From Sulfuricurvum sp. (GTDB taxonomy: Bacteria > Campylobacterota > Campylobacteria > Campylobacterales > Sulfurimonadaceae), in NCBI GenBank assembly GCA_030679635.1, contig JAUXSZ010000180.1, positions 1 to 28,877 on the forward strand: DNA of 28,877 bases, written 5' to 3'. Below, piece after piece: positions 1 to 8,116 of the stretch; position 1 is the first letter of the stretch; each line of letters begins with the position of its first letter. The position numbers were made by a program, and so were the translations under genes. A model generated the notes under the pieces. The model saw only the letters and a list, made by a program, of their open reading frames with translations, did no database searches and was not told the DNA's origin.

Positions 1-1
1 C

Positions 2-694
2 CACAATACCCTCTTTTTGGACAATGGGGTATTGGTATTGAACAATGAAGGCTCGGCGGAGCAGAAAGAAGAGTTTCTGGATACGCTGAGTGACCGCTAT
101 ACGACGGCGAATGACCTCTCAAACCCCTTTTACCGCCGCTCACTACGCAAATGCCGCAGCGCTGCCGTACGGATCGAAATCCCTTACCGTAAAGCGGAAA
201 AAGTCGATATCGAGCTGTTTGCTTTTGGCCCTAGTCGGGTTAAGCTCACCTTTTTAACCGCCAACAGATGGATTATGCGCTATCTCAAACAGCAGTTATC
301 CTCTCTCGTTACAAGTTTCACATCAAATCAAATTTACATCGATGTAAGCACCATTGCTTCCAAAGCCCGTCTGGAAAAAGCGCTAAACCGACGCGAAGTG
401 CTTCACTATGTTATCAATTATCACTACGACGATGAATTTATGAGCCGTTTGTACGGAAACTACAAAGGGTGGGGGCATAGCAACGATGACATTGATAAGA
501 TGATTCGGTACCATGCGATTTTTGATCTTCCGGTTGGCAGTAAGCTCGAAGATTTAAAAAAACGGTATCGGCAATTGGCAAAGCGGTATCACCCTGACCG
601 CGTCAACACAAAAAGTCCCGAAATTATCAATAAATACACCGAAAAATTCAAACTGTTGCAAGAGGCGTATGGTGCGTTGCAAGCGGTGAGTTAA
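2..694 (+). CDS. J-domain (DnaJ-like) protein, 5' partial
   Basis: The reading frame is open to the left edge of the window, so the true start probably lies upstream. A TTG at 17 is the first possible internal start but has no ribosome binding site in the available bases. Counting from that TTG, the last 60 or so residues (about 165-225) form a J domain: a helix II rich in Lys and Arg, the diagnostic HPD tripeptide at 192-194, and a following helix with KFKLLQEAYGAL. J domains stimulate the ATPase of DnaK-type chaperones, so this is probably a co-chaperone. The roughly 160 residues before it match no family I recognise, and no Gly/Phe-rich region or zinc-binding CxxCxGxG repeats are visible, so it is not DnaJ itself. 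A C-terminal J domain recalls DjlA, but the N-terminal part is cut off and this cannot be tested. Confidence 0.85.
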   Translation, partial: HNTLFLDNGVLVLNNEGSAEQKEEFLDTLSDRYTTANDLSNPFYRRSLRKCRSAAVRIEIPYRKAEKVDIELFAFGPSRVKLTFLTANRWIMRYLKQQLSSLVTSFTSNQIYIDVSTIASKARLEKALNRREVLHYVINYHYDDEFMSRLYGNYKGWGHSNDDIDKMIRYHAIFDLPVGSKLEDLKKRYRQLAKRYHPDRVNTKSPEIINKYTEKFKLLQEAYGALQAVS

Positions 695-701
695 ACTACT
701 T

Positions 702-730
702 TTTAGACCAACAAGACAATTCGCTACAAT
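702..730 (+). promoter_or_regulatory. candidate sigma70 promoter for the aldo/keto reductase gene
   Basis: A TACAAT at 725-730 serves as the -10 box, with a weak TTTAGA at 702-707 at a 17-bp spacing. The gene's GGAG ribosome binding site (744-747) and ATG (756) follow at sensible distances. The -35 match is poor, as is usual in Campylobacterota, so this rests mainly on the -10 box and position. Confidence 0.4.
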
Positions 731-755
731 ATGCAAAAAATTTGGAGATATTCAA

Positions 756-1772
756 ATGGAGTATCGCTATATCGGACGCACTGGATTGCGTGTATCGCCT
801 ATTTGTCTGGGGACAATGACGTTTGGTTCACAATGCGATGAAAAAGCCGCTTTCGCCATTATGGACAAAGCGTATGATTATGGGGTGAACTTTTTCGATA
901 CGGCAGAGCTTTATCCTGTCCCCCCAAGCTCCGAGCTTTGCGGCTTGACCGAAGAGATGGTGGGACGGTGGCTGAAGACCAAACCGCGCGAGAGTTTGAT
1001 TCTGGCTACCAAAGTAGCAGGGGCGGCATCGGGATGGTTTGTACCGCCGATTCGTCACGGCTTTACGGCGTGTGACCGATTTCACATAGAGCGGGCTATC
1101 GAGGGATCACTCAAGCGGCTGGGAACCGATTACATCGACTTGTATCAGATGCATTGGCCTGATCCGATTGTCCCTATTGAAGAGACGATGAGAGCCTTTG
1201 ATGCTCTGGTGCAAAGCGGAAAAGTCCGCTATATCGGTACGTCCAATGACACGGCCCGCGGGACGATGAAATCGCTTATGGTGAGCAAATACGAAAAACT
1301 GACCCGTTTTGAGTCGATCCAAAACAATTTTTCGCTTCTGAACCGTCGTGATTTGACCGAAATCGGGGCGTTGTGCCGTGAAGAAAAAATTTCATTGCTT
1401 CCGTATTCGCCTTTGGGTGGGGGAATTTTGAGCGGAAAATACAACCAATCGGCTAACACGCAGGGACGTTTTAGTGATTATGTAAACTCAACGAATCAGC
1501 GTCAGCGCCTTATGGCGGCACGTTTTCTCAACGATAAAACGTTGGCTTCGGCACAGGAGTATTTGCGCATTGCTGCTGCTAACGGGCTTGACCCCGTGAC
1601 GATGGCGATTGCGTGGAGCAAACAATTCGATTTTGTTGCGTCGACGATTATCGGTGCGACGACATCCCAACAGTTGGATGCCTCATTGGCCGCGATGGAG
1701 GTGACGTTGAGTTCGGACGTATTAAAAGATTTGGACGCGGTTCATGCAAAAATACTCTATCCTATGGGTTAG
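756..1772 (+). CDS. tas: aldo/keto reductase, Tas-like
   Basis: A soluble NADPH-dependent aldo/keto reductase of 338 residues, the usual length. The catalytic tetrad is readable: Asp48 in FFDTAELY, Tyr53, Lys86 in LATKV and His133 in YQMHWP. The N-terminal LGTMTFG, the DTAELYPVPP segment, the GKVRYIGTSN strand and the C-terminal ATTSQQL cofactor-binding region all resemble E. coli Tas, including the unusual YPVPP run after the catalytic Asp/Tyr. The substrate is unknown; family members reduce aldehydes and ketones. The ATG at 756 has a GGAG eight bases upstream. The 3' end overlaps the next gene by 29 bases, implying co-transcription. The fold is certain; orthology with Tas rather than another member of the family is an inference from motif resemblance. 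Confidence 0.92.
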   Translation: MEYRYIGRTGLRVSPICLGTMTFGSQCDEKAAFAIMDKAYDYGVNFFDTAELYPVPPSSELCGLTEEMVGRWLKTKPRESLILATKVAGAASGWFVPPIRHGFTACDRFHIERAIEGSLKRLGTDYIDLYQMHWPDPIVPIEETMRAFDALVQSGKVRYIGTSNDTARGTMKSLMVSKYEKLTRFESIQNNFSLLNRRDLTEIGALCREEKISLLPYSPLGGGILSGKYNQSANTQGRFSDYVNSTNQRQRLMAARFLNDKTLASAQEYLRIAAANGLDPVTMAIAWSKQFDFVASTIIGATTSQQLDASLAAMEVTLSSDVLKDLDAVHAKILYPMG

Positions 1773-2244
1773 CGTCCTCGTCCTCTTTATGGGGGGATGC
1801 GCAGCGAAACACTATTCCATCAGCACTCCTAAAATCATCACGATTAAAAGCCCTAAGCTGAAATTTTCCGATATGGGATATGTGCGCTATGAGGGAGATG
1901 CCGTAGAGGTGGAACTTTTCACGGCAGGAGTAGCGGTAGAGAAAATTTCGATTGATGATAAAGTATGCGTGAGTACGGGGTGCATGAGCGAAGAATCATT
2001 TGTCAAAGAGTATCTGTACGAAGGGTATCCGCGTGATACGATGCGCCGTATTTTGCAGGGTGAGCCGATTTTTGGCGGAAAGGGCAAGGACGAGACCTGC
2101 GGCGGCGCCCTTTTCCAATTTATCCGAAACGATGATATGGATATACTTTACCGCCGCTCCCCCACAGAAACCTATTTTAAAGACCGGCTGAACGGGATGA
2201 TGATTAAAATCAGTGATATTCCCGATACGAATGAGACTCAGTAA
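1744..2244 (+). CDS. small putative lipoprotein, unknown function
   Basis: A 166-residue protein with a classical lipoprotein signal: Met-Gln-Lys, a hydrophobic stretch (residues 5-16) and a lipobox ending MGGC, so Cys19 would be lipidated and become the mature N-terminus. The mature part is mixed alpha/beta in composition with several cysteines (VCVSTGCM near the middle, DETCGG later) that could form disulfides in the periplasm. I recognise no family. The start lies inside the 3' end of the reductase gene (29-base overlap, different frame) with no strong ribosome binding site, so translation may be coupled. It ends 51 bases before nfo. Codon use and signal peptide support a real gene. Confidence 0.8.
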   Translation: MQKYSILWVSVLVLFMGGCAAKHYSISTPKIITIKSPKLKFSDMGYVRYEGDAVEVELFTAGVAVEKISIDDKVCVSTGCMSEESFVKEYLYEGYPRDTMRRILQGEPIFGGKGKDETCGGALFQFIRNDDMDILYRRSPTETYFKDRLNGMMIKISDIPDTNETQ

Positions 2245-2263
2245 GCGTAGGTGCAAGCTGTGT

Positions 2264-2269
2264 TAAAAT
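2264..2269 (+). promoter_or_regulatory. candidate -10 element upstream of nfo
   Basis: TAAAAT in the context GTGTTAAAATAGC lies 27 bases before the nfo ATG, with an AGGA ribosome binding site (2285-2288) between them. No clear -35 box is seen, which is normal for the main sigma factor in Campylobacterota. It would let nfo be expressed apart from the lipoprotein gene. Confidence 0.35.
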
Positions 2270-2295
2270 AGCGCAATTAAAAATAGGAAACCATT

Positions 2296-3144
2296 ATGTC
2301 TAAATACGTAGGTGCGCATGTCTCTGCTAGCGGCGGAGTCTTTAATGCTCCCCTCAATGCGATGAAAATAGGGGCGAAGGCATTTGCCCTTTTTACTAAA
2401 AATCAAAAACAGTGGGCTGCGAAACCTCTCGATGATGAGACGATAGGGTTGTTCAAAGACAATCTGGCCAAAAGCGGTATACAACCGTGCCATATTTTGC
2501 CGCACGATTCGTATCTGATCAATCTCGGCCACCCTGAAGAGGAGAAGCGTGAAAAATCGTTGGAAGCCTTTATCGATGAGCTGCAGCGATGTGAACAATT
2601 GGGGCTGGATCGGTTGAACTTTCACCCGGGAAGTCATCTCAAGCAGATCACCGAAGAAGAGTGTATCGACCGCATCGCACTAAGTATGAACCATGCGATC
2701 AAAATTACCGAAGGGGTAAACCTGACGATAGAGAACACAGCGGGTCAGGGGAGCAACTTGGGATGGAAGTTTGAGCACATTGCCGCTATCATTGAGCGTA
2801 TCGAAGATAAGTCACGCGTAGGGGTATGTATTGACACGTGCCATATGTTTACGGCAGGATACGACATACGTACACGAGAGAGTTACGATGCGACATGGGA
2901 AGAGTTTGACCGTATCATCGGGTTTAAATACCTCAAAGGAATGCACATCAACGACTCCAAGCCTGATTTAGGGAGTCATGTGGATCGACACGATTCATTG
3001 GGAAAAGGGAAGATAGGGCTGGATGCGTTTGCTTTTTTGATGAACGATCCCCGTATGGACAATATTCCATTGGTGTTGGAAACCATTGATGAAACCATTT
3101 GGGCACAAGAGATCGAATTGCTGTATTCGATGGAAGAAAAATAA
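2296..3144 (+). CDS. nfo: endonuclease IV (AP endonuclease)
   Basis: Base-excision repair enzyme that cuts DNA 5' to abasic sites and removes 3'-blocking groups; cytoplasmic, with a trinuclear zinc site. At 282 residues it has the usual length. All nine zinc ligands of the E. coli enzyme can be placed: His70, His110 (NFHPGSH), Glu146 (IENTAG), Asp180 and His183 (CIDTCHMFTAGYD), His217 (MHINDSK), Asp230 and His232 (HVDRHDSLGKG) and Glu262 (LVLETID). The N-terminal GAHVSASGG is the family signature. The ATG at 2296 has AGGA 7 bases upstream. It ends 11 bases before the AAA+ ATPase gene. Confidence 0.98.
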   Translation: MSKYVGAHVSASGGVFNAPLNAMKIGAKAFALFTKNQKQWAAKPLDDETIGLFKDNLAKSGIQPCHILPHDSYLINLGHPEEEKREKSLEAFIDELQRCEQLGLDRLNFHPGSHLKQITEEECIDRIALSMNHAIKITEGVNLTIENTAGQGSNLGWKFEHIAAIIERIEDKSRVGVCIDTCHMFTAGYDIRTRESYDATWEEFDRIIGFKYLKGMHINDSKPDLGSHVDRHDSLGKGKIGLDAFAFLMNDPRMDNIPLVLETIDETIWAQEIELLYSMEEK

Positions 3145-3145
3145 C

Positions 3146-3150
3146 AAGGA
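3146..3150 (+). promoter_or_regulatory. ribosome binding site fixing a TTG start
   Basis: AAGGA lies five bases before a TTG at 3156, right after the nfo stop codon. The frame is open further upstream to an ATG at 3099 inside nfo, but that would give a 45-base overlap and has no comparable site. The TTG start is therefore preferred. Confidence 0.65.
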
Positions 3151-3155
3151 CGACA

Positions 3156-4892
3156 TTGAAATATTTGATCGATTTTTTAGAAAACCCCTCCATTGAGAAA
3201 TCCGAGATTTTTTCACAGCTCAAATGTACCGTAGCTGAGGGTAAAGTTTTGCAGCTTTTGACACGCAAATTCTTGCAGTCGCAAGAGGATGTTGTCGTGG
3301 CCGAATTGCTCCAAGAGCTGTACGGTCCCGATGATTATTCCTATCTGAGCCATTTCGGGGAGGTGAAAACGCTTCTTGAACTGGGATGGATTACACACCA
3401 CTCCTTTACCCCGATCAAAATGAGCGAGCTCTCTCAGCTGGAACTCTTTAACACCCCTATCGCGGTGACATCGATTTTTATGAAGCTCCTCGAAGAGGGC
3501 TCTTTGGAGATGACGCTCCCTGAAATCAAACCGTATGCCGACCATTTGGAGTATCTGCAAGATCAGTTTTTCCGTATCGAGCTGTACCAAAAGATGTCGA
3601 TTATCCGCAACAACGGGAATGAGCACTCCTTGGGGATTAACCGTATCCAGAGCAAACTTGATTTACTGGAAAAACGGATCGAAGAGCGGATTGCCCAGAC
3701 CTCTCAGGATGTCGTATTGGACCGCTTTTTCAAACAAAAGAAGCTTGAACCCAAAGAGCAGGTGATTTTTCTGGCATTGCTCAAAGAGGAGTACAGCTCG
3801 ACGGAGGGGAACTTGCGAGAGATGAATACCCTCATCGATTTGATCAGTTTTGACGATTACGAACGGATTAAAAACCGTGCACTCCTCGAAGACGGAGCAC
3901 GTCTCATCAACGAGGATGTTATCGATTACGAAGAGATGCTGAACCCTTTTGGCGGTATCTCGAGAGCGTTTTACATTGTTGATGAGGTGCTCCAATCGAT
4001 TATGCACCCTCAAAAAAAGAAAAAAGCGCGTAAGCTCAAACTGGACATGCTGATCAAAGAGCAGGAGATATTTGAGCTCATTGAGCCCTCAACGTCCCTT
4101 GAAAATGTCGTTCTCAACGCAGGGACGGAAAAAACACTCCAAAATCTGATGCAGCAGCTTGATCGGGAAGTTATTGCAAAACTGCACGAATGGGGAATCA
4201 AAGACAAAAAAGCGGGAATCGATGCGAGGATTATTTTTTACGGTCCTCCTGGGACGGGTAAAACCCTCACGGCCCATTCCCTCTCCCGTTCTCTCAAACG
4301 ACAGGTGCTGAGTTTCGACTGTTCCAAAATCCTCTCGATGTATGTGGGAGAGAGCGAAAAAAATGTCCGTAAAATATTCGATACCTACGCGGATTTAACA
4401 AAGCAGACCAAAACAGAACCGATTCTCTTACTCAATGAAGCGGACCAGTTTCTCTCATCTAGGTCGCAAGGAGCGGGTACATCCGCCGATCAGATGCACA
4501 ATCAGATGCAAAATATTTTTCTGGAACAGATCGAAAAGTTCCAGGGAATTTTGATTGCCACAACGAATCTCCTTGAAAACATCGATCAGGCTTTTTCTCG
4601 CCGATTTAACTACAAAATAGAGTTCAAAAAACCGGACAAGGCTCAACGTCTCAAGTTGTGGAAAATGATGCTACCGAAAAATGCTCCGTATGAAGAGGGG
4701 TTTGACGTCGAAAAACTTTCACCCTATCCGTTGACGGGGGGACAGATTAATCTTATCGTGAAAAATACGGCCTACACGGTGGCTACCCGTAAAGAGTCCA
4801 GTTTCCGATTGGAAGATTTCGCAAATGAAATCGAAAAAGAGCGACAGGGCAACTTTGATACCGAAAAATCGGTAGGATTTCTCAACCGTTAA
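3156..4892 (+). CDS. AAA+ ATPase, unusual Walker B (Asn-Glu)
   Basis: A 578-residue protein, counted from the TTG at 3156. The C-terminal third is an AAA+ domain: Walker A GPPGTGKT at 363-370, a Walker B equivalent ILLLNEADQF at 423-432, sensor 1 ATTN at about 468-471, and an arginine-finger-like SRRF at 481-484, followed by a helical lid. The Walker B Asp that positions Mg2+ is Asn427; the catalytic Glu428 is kept. The N-terminal 330 residues are mostly charged helix with no family I recognise, perhaps a substrate-binding or oligomerisation region. There is no signal peptide or membrane segment, so it is cytoplasmic. The architecture resembles stand-alone FtsH/Cdc48-type AAA proteins that remodel protein complexes. 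The substrate cannot be inferred. It sits 11 bases after nfo and is likely co-transcribed. Confidence 0.9.
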   Translation: MKYLIDFLENPSIEKSEIFSQLKCTVAEGKVLQLLTRKFLQSQEDVVVAELLQELYGPDDYSYLSHFGEVKTLLELGWITHHSFTPIKMSELSQLELFNTPIAVTSIFMKLLEEGSLEMTLPEIKPYADHLEYLQDQFFRIELYQKMSIIRNNGNEHSLGINRIQSKLDLLEKRIEERIAQTSQDVVLDRFFKQKKLEPKEQVIFLALLKEEYSSTEGNLREMNTLIDLISFDDYERIKNRALLEDGARLINEDVIDYEEMLNPFGGISRAFYIVDEVLQSIMHPQKKKKARKLKLDMLIKEQEIFELIEPSTSLENVVLNAGTEKTLQNLMQQLDREVIAKLHEWGIKDKKAGIDARIIFYGPPGTGKTLTAHSLSRSLKRQVLSFDCSKILSMYVGESEKNVRKIFDTYADLTKQTKTEPILLLNEADQFLSSRSQGAGTSADQMHNQMQNIFLEQIEKFQGILIATTNLLENIDQAFSRRFNYKIEFKKPDKAQRLKLWKMMLPKNAPYEEGFDVEKLSPYPLTGGQINLIVKNTAYTVATRKESSFRLEDFANEIEKERQGNFDTEKSVGFLNR

Positions 4893-4995
4893 GGGAGAGG
4901 AATTTTGCTTTTCCAATAACTTCAATATCTCCTTAACACTCATCATTAGCTTTAGATACCGATACAAAATAAATAGTTGTTACAAAAAATAACAC

Positions 4996-5055
4996 TGAGC
5001 ATGAAATAGACGTGGATGGGTGTTTATAAAAGTAACACCGATAGGCGAATGCTCA
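4996..5055. repeat. nested inverted repeats before the nuo operon
   Basis: The outer arms are the perfect 7-bp pair TGAGCAT (4996-5002) and ATGCTCA (5049-5055). Inside lies a second perfect pair, GGTGTT (5019-5024) and AACACC (5034-5039), with a 9-base loop. The structure sits just before the candidate nuo promoter and has no U-tract, so it is not a standard terminator. It could be an operator or chance pairing. Confidence 0.35.
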
Positions 5056-5060
5056 TGGTA

Positions 5061-5093
5061 TTGGGGATGATTTAACCCTCTTTTTGCTATAGT
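5061..5093 (+). promoter_or_regulatory. candidate promoter of the nuo operon
   Basis: TATAGT at 5088-5093, preceded by a T-rich stretch and TTGCTATAGT context, is the best -10 box in the 290-bp gap. A TTGGGG at 5061-5066 is a possible but widely spaced -35 (21 bp). The predicted transcript would carry an 80-odd-base leader before nuoA, ending in the ribosome binding site AAGGTAGGA at 5171-5179. Confidence 0.45.
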
Positions 5094-5182
5094 GCAACAA
5101 CTGTTTTTATAAAAAAGCTGTATCTGATCATGAGAACATCCTCACCGTCTGATAGGCCATTAACGATGAAAAGGTAGGAACT

Positions 5183-5572
5183 ATGGAACATTACAACGTC
5201 GCAAATCCTTACTTTGGGGTATTTGTACTGTTTGTCATTACGTTTGGAGCATTTTATGCGACGACGGTATTGGCACGCTTGGCGAGTCGCGCATTGGCGG
5301 CCAAAGATACCGAAAAATTGAAACTTTCGCCGTATGAGTGCGGACCTGAAGTGAGCAAACAGCCGAACCGAATTTCAACGCAGTTTTACCTATTCGCACT
5401 TTTATTTTTGCTGTTTGATGTGGAGATTGTGTTTATGTTCCCGTGGGCCATTGATTTTAAACTGCTCGGTTGGTTTGGTTTTTTTGAGATGCTGATGTTC
5501 ATTTTACTTTTGGCAATCGGCTTTGTTTATGCATGGAAAAAAGGAGCGCTCGAATGGCACAACATCAAGTAA
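5183..5572 (+). CDS. nuoA: NADH-quinone oxidoreductase subunit A
   Basis: Small membrane subunit of complex I near the quinone site, 129 residues. Three membrane helices are visible (about 9-31, 66-89 and 97-118). The loop after helix 1 holds the conserved YECG with Cys53, equivalent to the ND3 loop cysteine of mitochondria, and helix 2 carries the acidic FDVE (Asp79, Glu81) typical of the family. It is the first gene of a contiguous 14-gene nuo cluster. The ATG at 5183 follows AGGTAGGA. The 3' end overlaps nuoB by 19 bases. Confidence 0.97.
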   Translation: MEHYNVANPYFGVFVLFVITFGAFYATTVLARLASRALAAKDTEKLKLSPYECGPEVSKQPNRISTQFYLFALLFLLFDVEIVFMFPWAIDFKLLGWFGFFEMLMFILLLAIGFVYAWKKGALEWHNIK

Positions 5573-6063
5573 ATTATTTAAAAGACGGAGGTCTTCCCGT
5601 CGCTCTGACGACGATTGACAAGGTCGTAAACTGGGGCCGTTCAAACTCAATCTGGGCCTTGACGTACGGGTTGGCATGTTGCGGTATTGAGATGATGGCT
5701 TCGGGCGCATCTCGTTACGACTTCGACCGCTTTGGGACGATTTTTCGTGCCTCACCGCGTCAAGCGGAACTTATGGTCGTAGCCGGGACCCTCACGAAAA
5801 AACACGCGGAGTTTATACGACGTTTGTACGATCAGATGACAGAGCCCAAATGGGTCATCTCCATGGGCTCATGTGCCAATACGGGGGGTATGTTCAATAC
5901 CTACTCAACCGTTCAAGGCGTTGACCGTGTTATTCCCGTTGATTTGTATCTTCCAGGATGCGCACCTCGGCCTGAGACGTTGCAGTATGCGGTCATGATG
6001 CTGCAGCAAAAAATCCGTAAAGAGCCGGCCTCTCGCGCTCAAAAACCAAAAAGGTTGATGTAA
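5554..6063 (+). CDS. nuoB: NADH-quinone oxidoreductase subunit B
   Basis: Carries the terminal [4Fe-4S] cluster N2, which hands electrons to quinone; 169 residues on the cytoplasmic side at the junction with the membrane arm. All four ligands are present: the adjacent Cys42-Cys43 in ACCGIEMM, Cys107 in GSCANTGG and Cys136 in PGCAPRPE. The frame extends back to an ATG at 5533, but the ATG at 5554 has AGGAG seven bases upstream and matches the family's N-terminus, so I use 5554. It overlaps nuoA by 19 bases. Its stop codon shares one base with the nuoC start. Confidence 0.97.
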   Translation: MAQHQVNYLKDGGLPVALTTIDKVVNWGRSNSIWALTYGLACCGIEMMASGASRYDFDRFGTIFRASPRQAELMVVAGTLTKKHAEFIRRLYDQMTEPKWVISMGSCANTGGMFNTYSTVQGVDRVIPVDLYLPGCAPRPETLQYAVMMLQQKIRKEPASRAQKPKRLM

Positions 6064-6869
6064 TGAGAGCCTATACACCTAAAGACGACGTACAAAAAAA
6101 ATCGTATTACACCGACCGCTTTTGGGTAGCACCGCAAGTGCCGAAATACGACGTCAGCCAAGATGCTGTTTTCGCTGCCGATCTTGAAGCGATTAAAGCA
6201 AAATTTGACGTTTTGGATGCCTATATCCAAGTAAATCAGATGGTTGTGGTGATTCATGCCAATGACAACTATGCGGTACTTGAATTGCTAAAAAATGAGC
6301 GGGAGTACCCACAGCTCTCTGAAATGTCTGCGATCGATTGGCTGGCATCCGAGGGAAAATTTGAGATTTTCTACCAAATGCTAAGTATGGCAAAACGGAA
6401 GCGTCTCCGTATCAAATGCAAAATTGATGAAAAAGAAGCGATTCAAAGTGTTGAGAAGCTTTTCCGATCGGCGGATTGGAGCGAGCGCGAAATGTACGAT
6501 ATGTTCGGTGTTGTGGTGAACAATCATCCGTTTATGAAACGTATTTTAATGCCGGAAGACTGGGAAGGATTCCCATTGCGTAAAACGTATCCGTTGCAGG
6601 GGGATGAGTTTGCGGCATGGTATGAGGTGGATAGAATTTTCGGCAAAGAGGCCAGAGAGATCATAGGACCCGAGAATCGTGATCCTGCGCGTGTAGACCG
6701 TTACGATACGCAGCGCTTTTCACGTCTAGGGCATGAAGTACCGTTTGGTACCGATATCAGTCAGGGTGAACCGGATACACCGCTTGTATACCAAGAGCAA
6801 AAGGGTGTGTTCATGATTGAAAAATTCGATGCAGAGAAGTCCGTTGTGATCTCTGATCGTCACCGTTAA
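6063..6869 (+). CDS. nuoC: NADH-quinone oxidoreductase subunit C (30-kDa type)
   Basis: Peripheral-arm subunit that packs against NuoD and NuoB; 268 residues. The 30-kDa signature is clear in the middle: SADWSEREMYDMFGV, then NHPFMKRILMPEDWEGFPLRKTYP. NuoC and NuoD are separate genes here, unlike the NuoCD fusion of E. coli. After the signature comes a tail of about 80 residues (from roughly residue 188) rich in charge and Pro, which looks longer than the family minimum. Its ATG overlaps the nuoB stop codon by one base (TAATG). Confidence 0.95.
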   Translation: MRAYTPKDDVQKKSYYTDRFWVAPQVPKYDVSQDAVFAADLEAIKAKFDVLDAYIQVNQMVVVIHANDNYAVLELLKNEREYPQLSEMSAIDWLASEGKFEIFYQMLSMAKRKRLRIKCKIDEKEAIQSVEKLFRSADWSEREMYDMFGVVVNNHPFMKRILMPEDWEGFPLRKTYPLQGDEFAAWYEVDRIFGKEAREIIGPENRDPARVDRYDTQRFSRLGHEVPFGTDISQGEPDTPLVYQEQKGVFMIEKFDAEKSVVISDRHR

Positions 6870-6879
6870 GGAGCTGTGA

Positions 6880-8106
6880 ATGCAACAATCCAATCGTCTT
6901 AGACCGTTTTTTGAAAACATTACCTTTGATCGAGCCGACAATGAGATGATCCTGAACTTCGGTCCTCAGCATCCATCGGCGCACGGACAGCTGCGCCTTA
7001 TGCTGCACATGCAGCAAGAGCAGATCACGAAAGCCCATCCGGATATCGGATATCTTCACCGCGGTATGGAGAAGATGGCGGAGAACATGATTTACAATGA
7101 GTTTATGCCCACTACCGACCGTATGGACTACATCGCTTCAAGCTCAAACAATTACGGTTTTGCCCTTGCGGTAGAGAAATTGATCGGTCTTGATGTTCCT
7201 CGCCGTGCAAAAGTTATCCGTATGCTTTTGTTGGAAGTAAACCGTTTGATGTCCCACCTCTTTTGGTTGGCAACAACGGCGCTTGACATCGGTGCGATGA
7301 CGGTTTTCTTGTTCGCTTTCCGTGAGCGTGAGTATCTGATGGACTTGGTAGAAGATTACTGCGGTGCCCGTTTGACGCATGCCGCGATCCGTATCGGCGG
7401 GGTTCCGCTGGACTTGCCGGATAACTTTATGGACGATTTGCGCAAATTTTTGGACAAATTGCCTGAAAATATCAAAGACTACGAAGACCTTTTGGATACG
7501 AACCGTATCTGGTTGATGCGTATGGAAAATGTCGGTGTTATCTCCAAAGAGATGGCGTTGAGCTGGGGATGTTCAGGGGTTATGCTCCGCGCATCCGGCG
7601 TTGCTTGGGATATCCGTAAAGAAGAGCCGTACGAACTGTACGATGAAGTAGAGTTCAATGTCCCTGTTTCCGACAAAGGGGACAACTACGCGCGCTATAA
7701 ACTCTATATGGCTGAGATGCGTGAATCGGCGAAAATCTTGTATCAAGTGATCGATATGTATGAGGGGACGTCAACCGAATTGATGGCCCATGCTCCCCAG
7801 TACATTTCAGCACCGAAGCTGGATATTATGACGCAGAATTATGCGTTGATGCAGCACTTTGTCCTTGTGACACAGGGGATGCGACCACCTGTCGGTGAAG
7901 TCTATATACCGACAGAATCACCAAAAGGGGAACTTGGATATTACATCAATAGCCAAGGGGGACCGTATCCGTACCGTCTTAAACTGCGTGCGCCGTCGTT
8001 TTGGCATACCGGTATTTTGACAGATTTGTTGCCTGGGCACTATATCCCGGACGTAGTATCGATCATCGGGACGACCAATATCGTCTTCGGTGAAGTAGAC
8101 CGCTAG
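6880..8106 (+). CDS. nuoD: NADH-quinone oxidoreductase subunit D (49-kDa type)
   Basis: The 49-kDa subunit, which forms most of the quinone-binding pocket with NuoB; 408 residues, full length. It shows the family hallmark NFGPQHPSAHGQLRL at about 27-41, the GYLHRGMEKMAE stretch, the TDRMDY motif, and the C-terminal SPKGELGYYINSQGG and GTTNIVFGEVDR. It is related to the large subunit of NiFe hydrogenases but lacks the nickel-binding cysteines, as expected. GGAG lies seven bases before the ATG. The next gene follows after 10 bases. Confidence 0.98.
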   Translation: MQQSNRLRPFFENITFDRADNEMILNFGPQHPSAHGQLRLMLHMQQEQITKAHPDIGYLHRGMEKMAENMIYNEFMPTTDRMDYIASSSNNYGFALAVEKLIGLDVPRRAKVIRMLLLEVNRLMSHLFWLATTALDIGAMTVFLFAFREREYLMDLVEDYCGARLTHAAIRIGGVPLDLPDNFMDDLRKFLDKLPENIKDYEDLLDTNRIWLMRMENVGVISKEMALSWGCSGVMLRASGVAWDIRKEEPYELYDEVEFNVPVSDKGDNYARYKLYMAEMRESAKILYQVIDMYEGTSTELMAHAPQYISAPKLDIMTQNYALMQHFVLVTQGMRPPVGEVYIPTESPKGELGYYINSQGGPYPYRLKLRAPSFWHTGILTDLLPGHYIPDVVSIIGTTNIVFGEVDR

Positions 8107-8116
8107 AAGGACATTT

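Noticed and set aside
2263..2637. 124-codon minus-strand open frame opposite nfo
   Set aside because: It lies antisense to an unambiguous endonuclease IV gene and has no recognisable motif or ribosome binding site.
3099..3155. Upstream ATG for the AAA+ ATPase within nfo
   Set aside because: It would overlap the conserved nfo C-terminus by 46 bases; the TTG at 3156 has a well placed AAGGA and lies in the intergenic gap.
5104..5115. TTTTTATAAAAA palindrome as a rho-independent terminator
   Set aside because: It has no GC stem and lies after the likely nuo promoter; a terminator there would block the operon.
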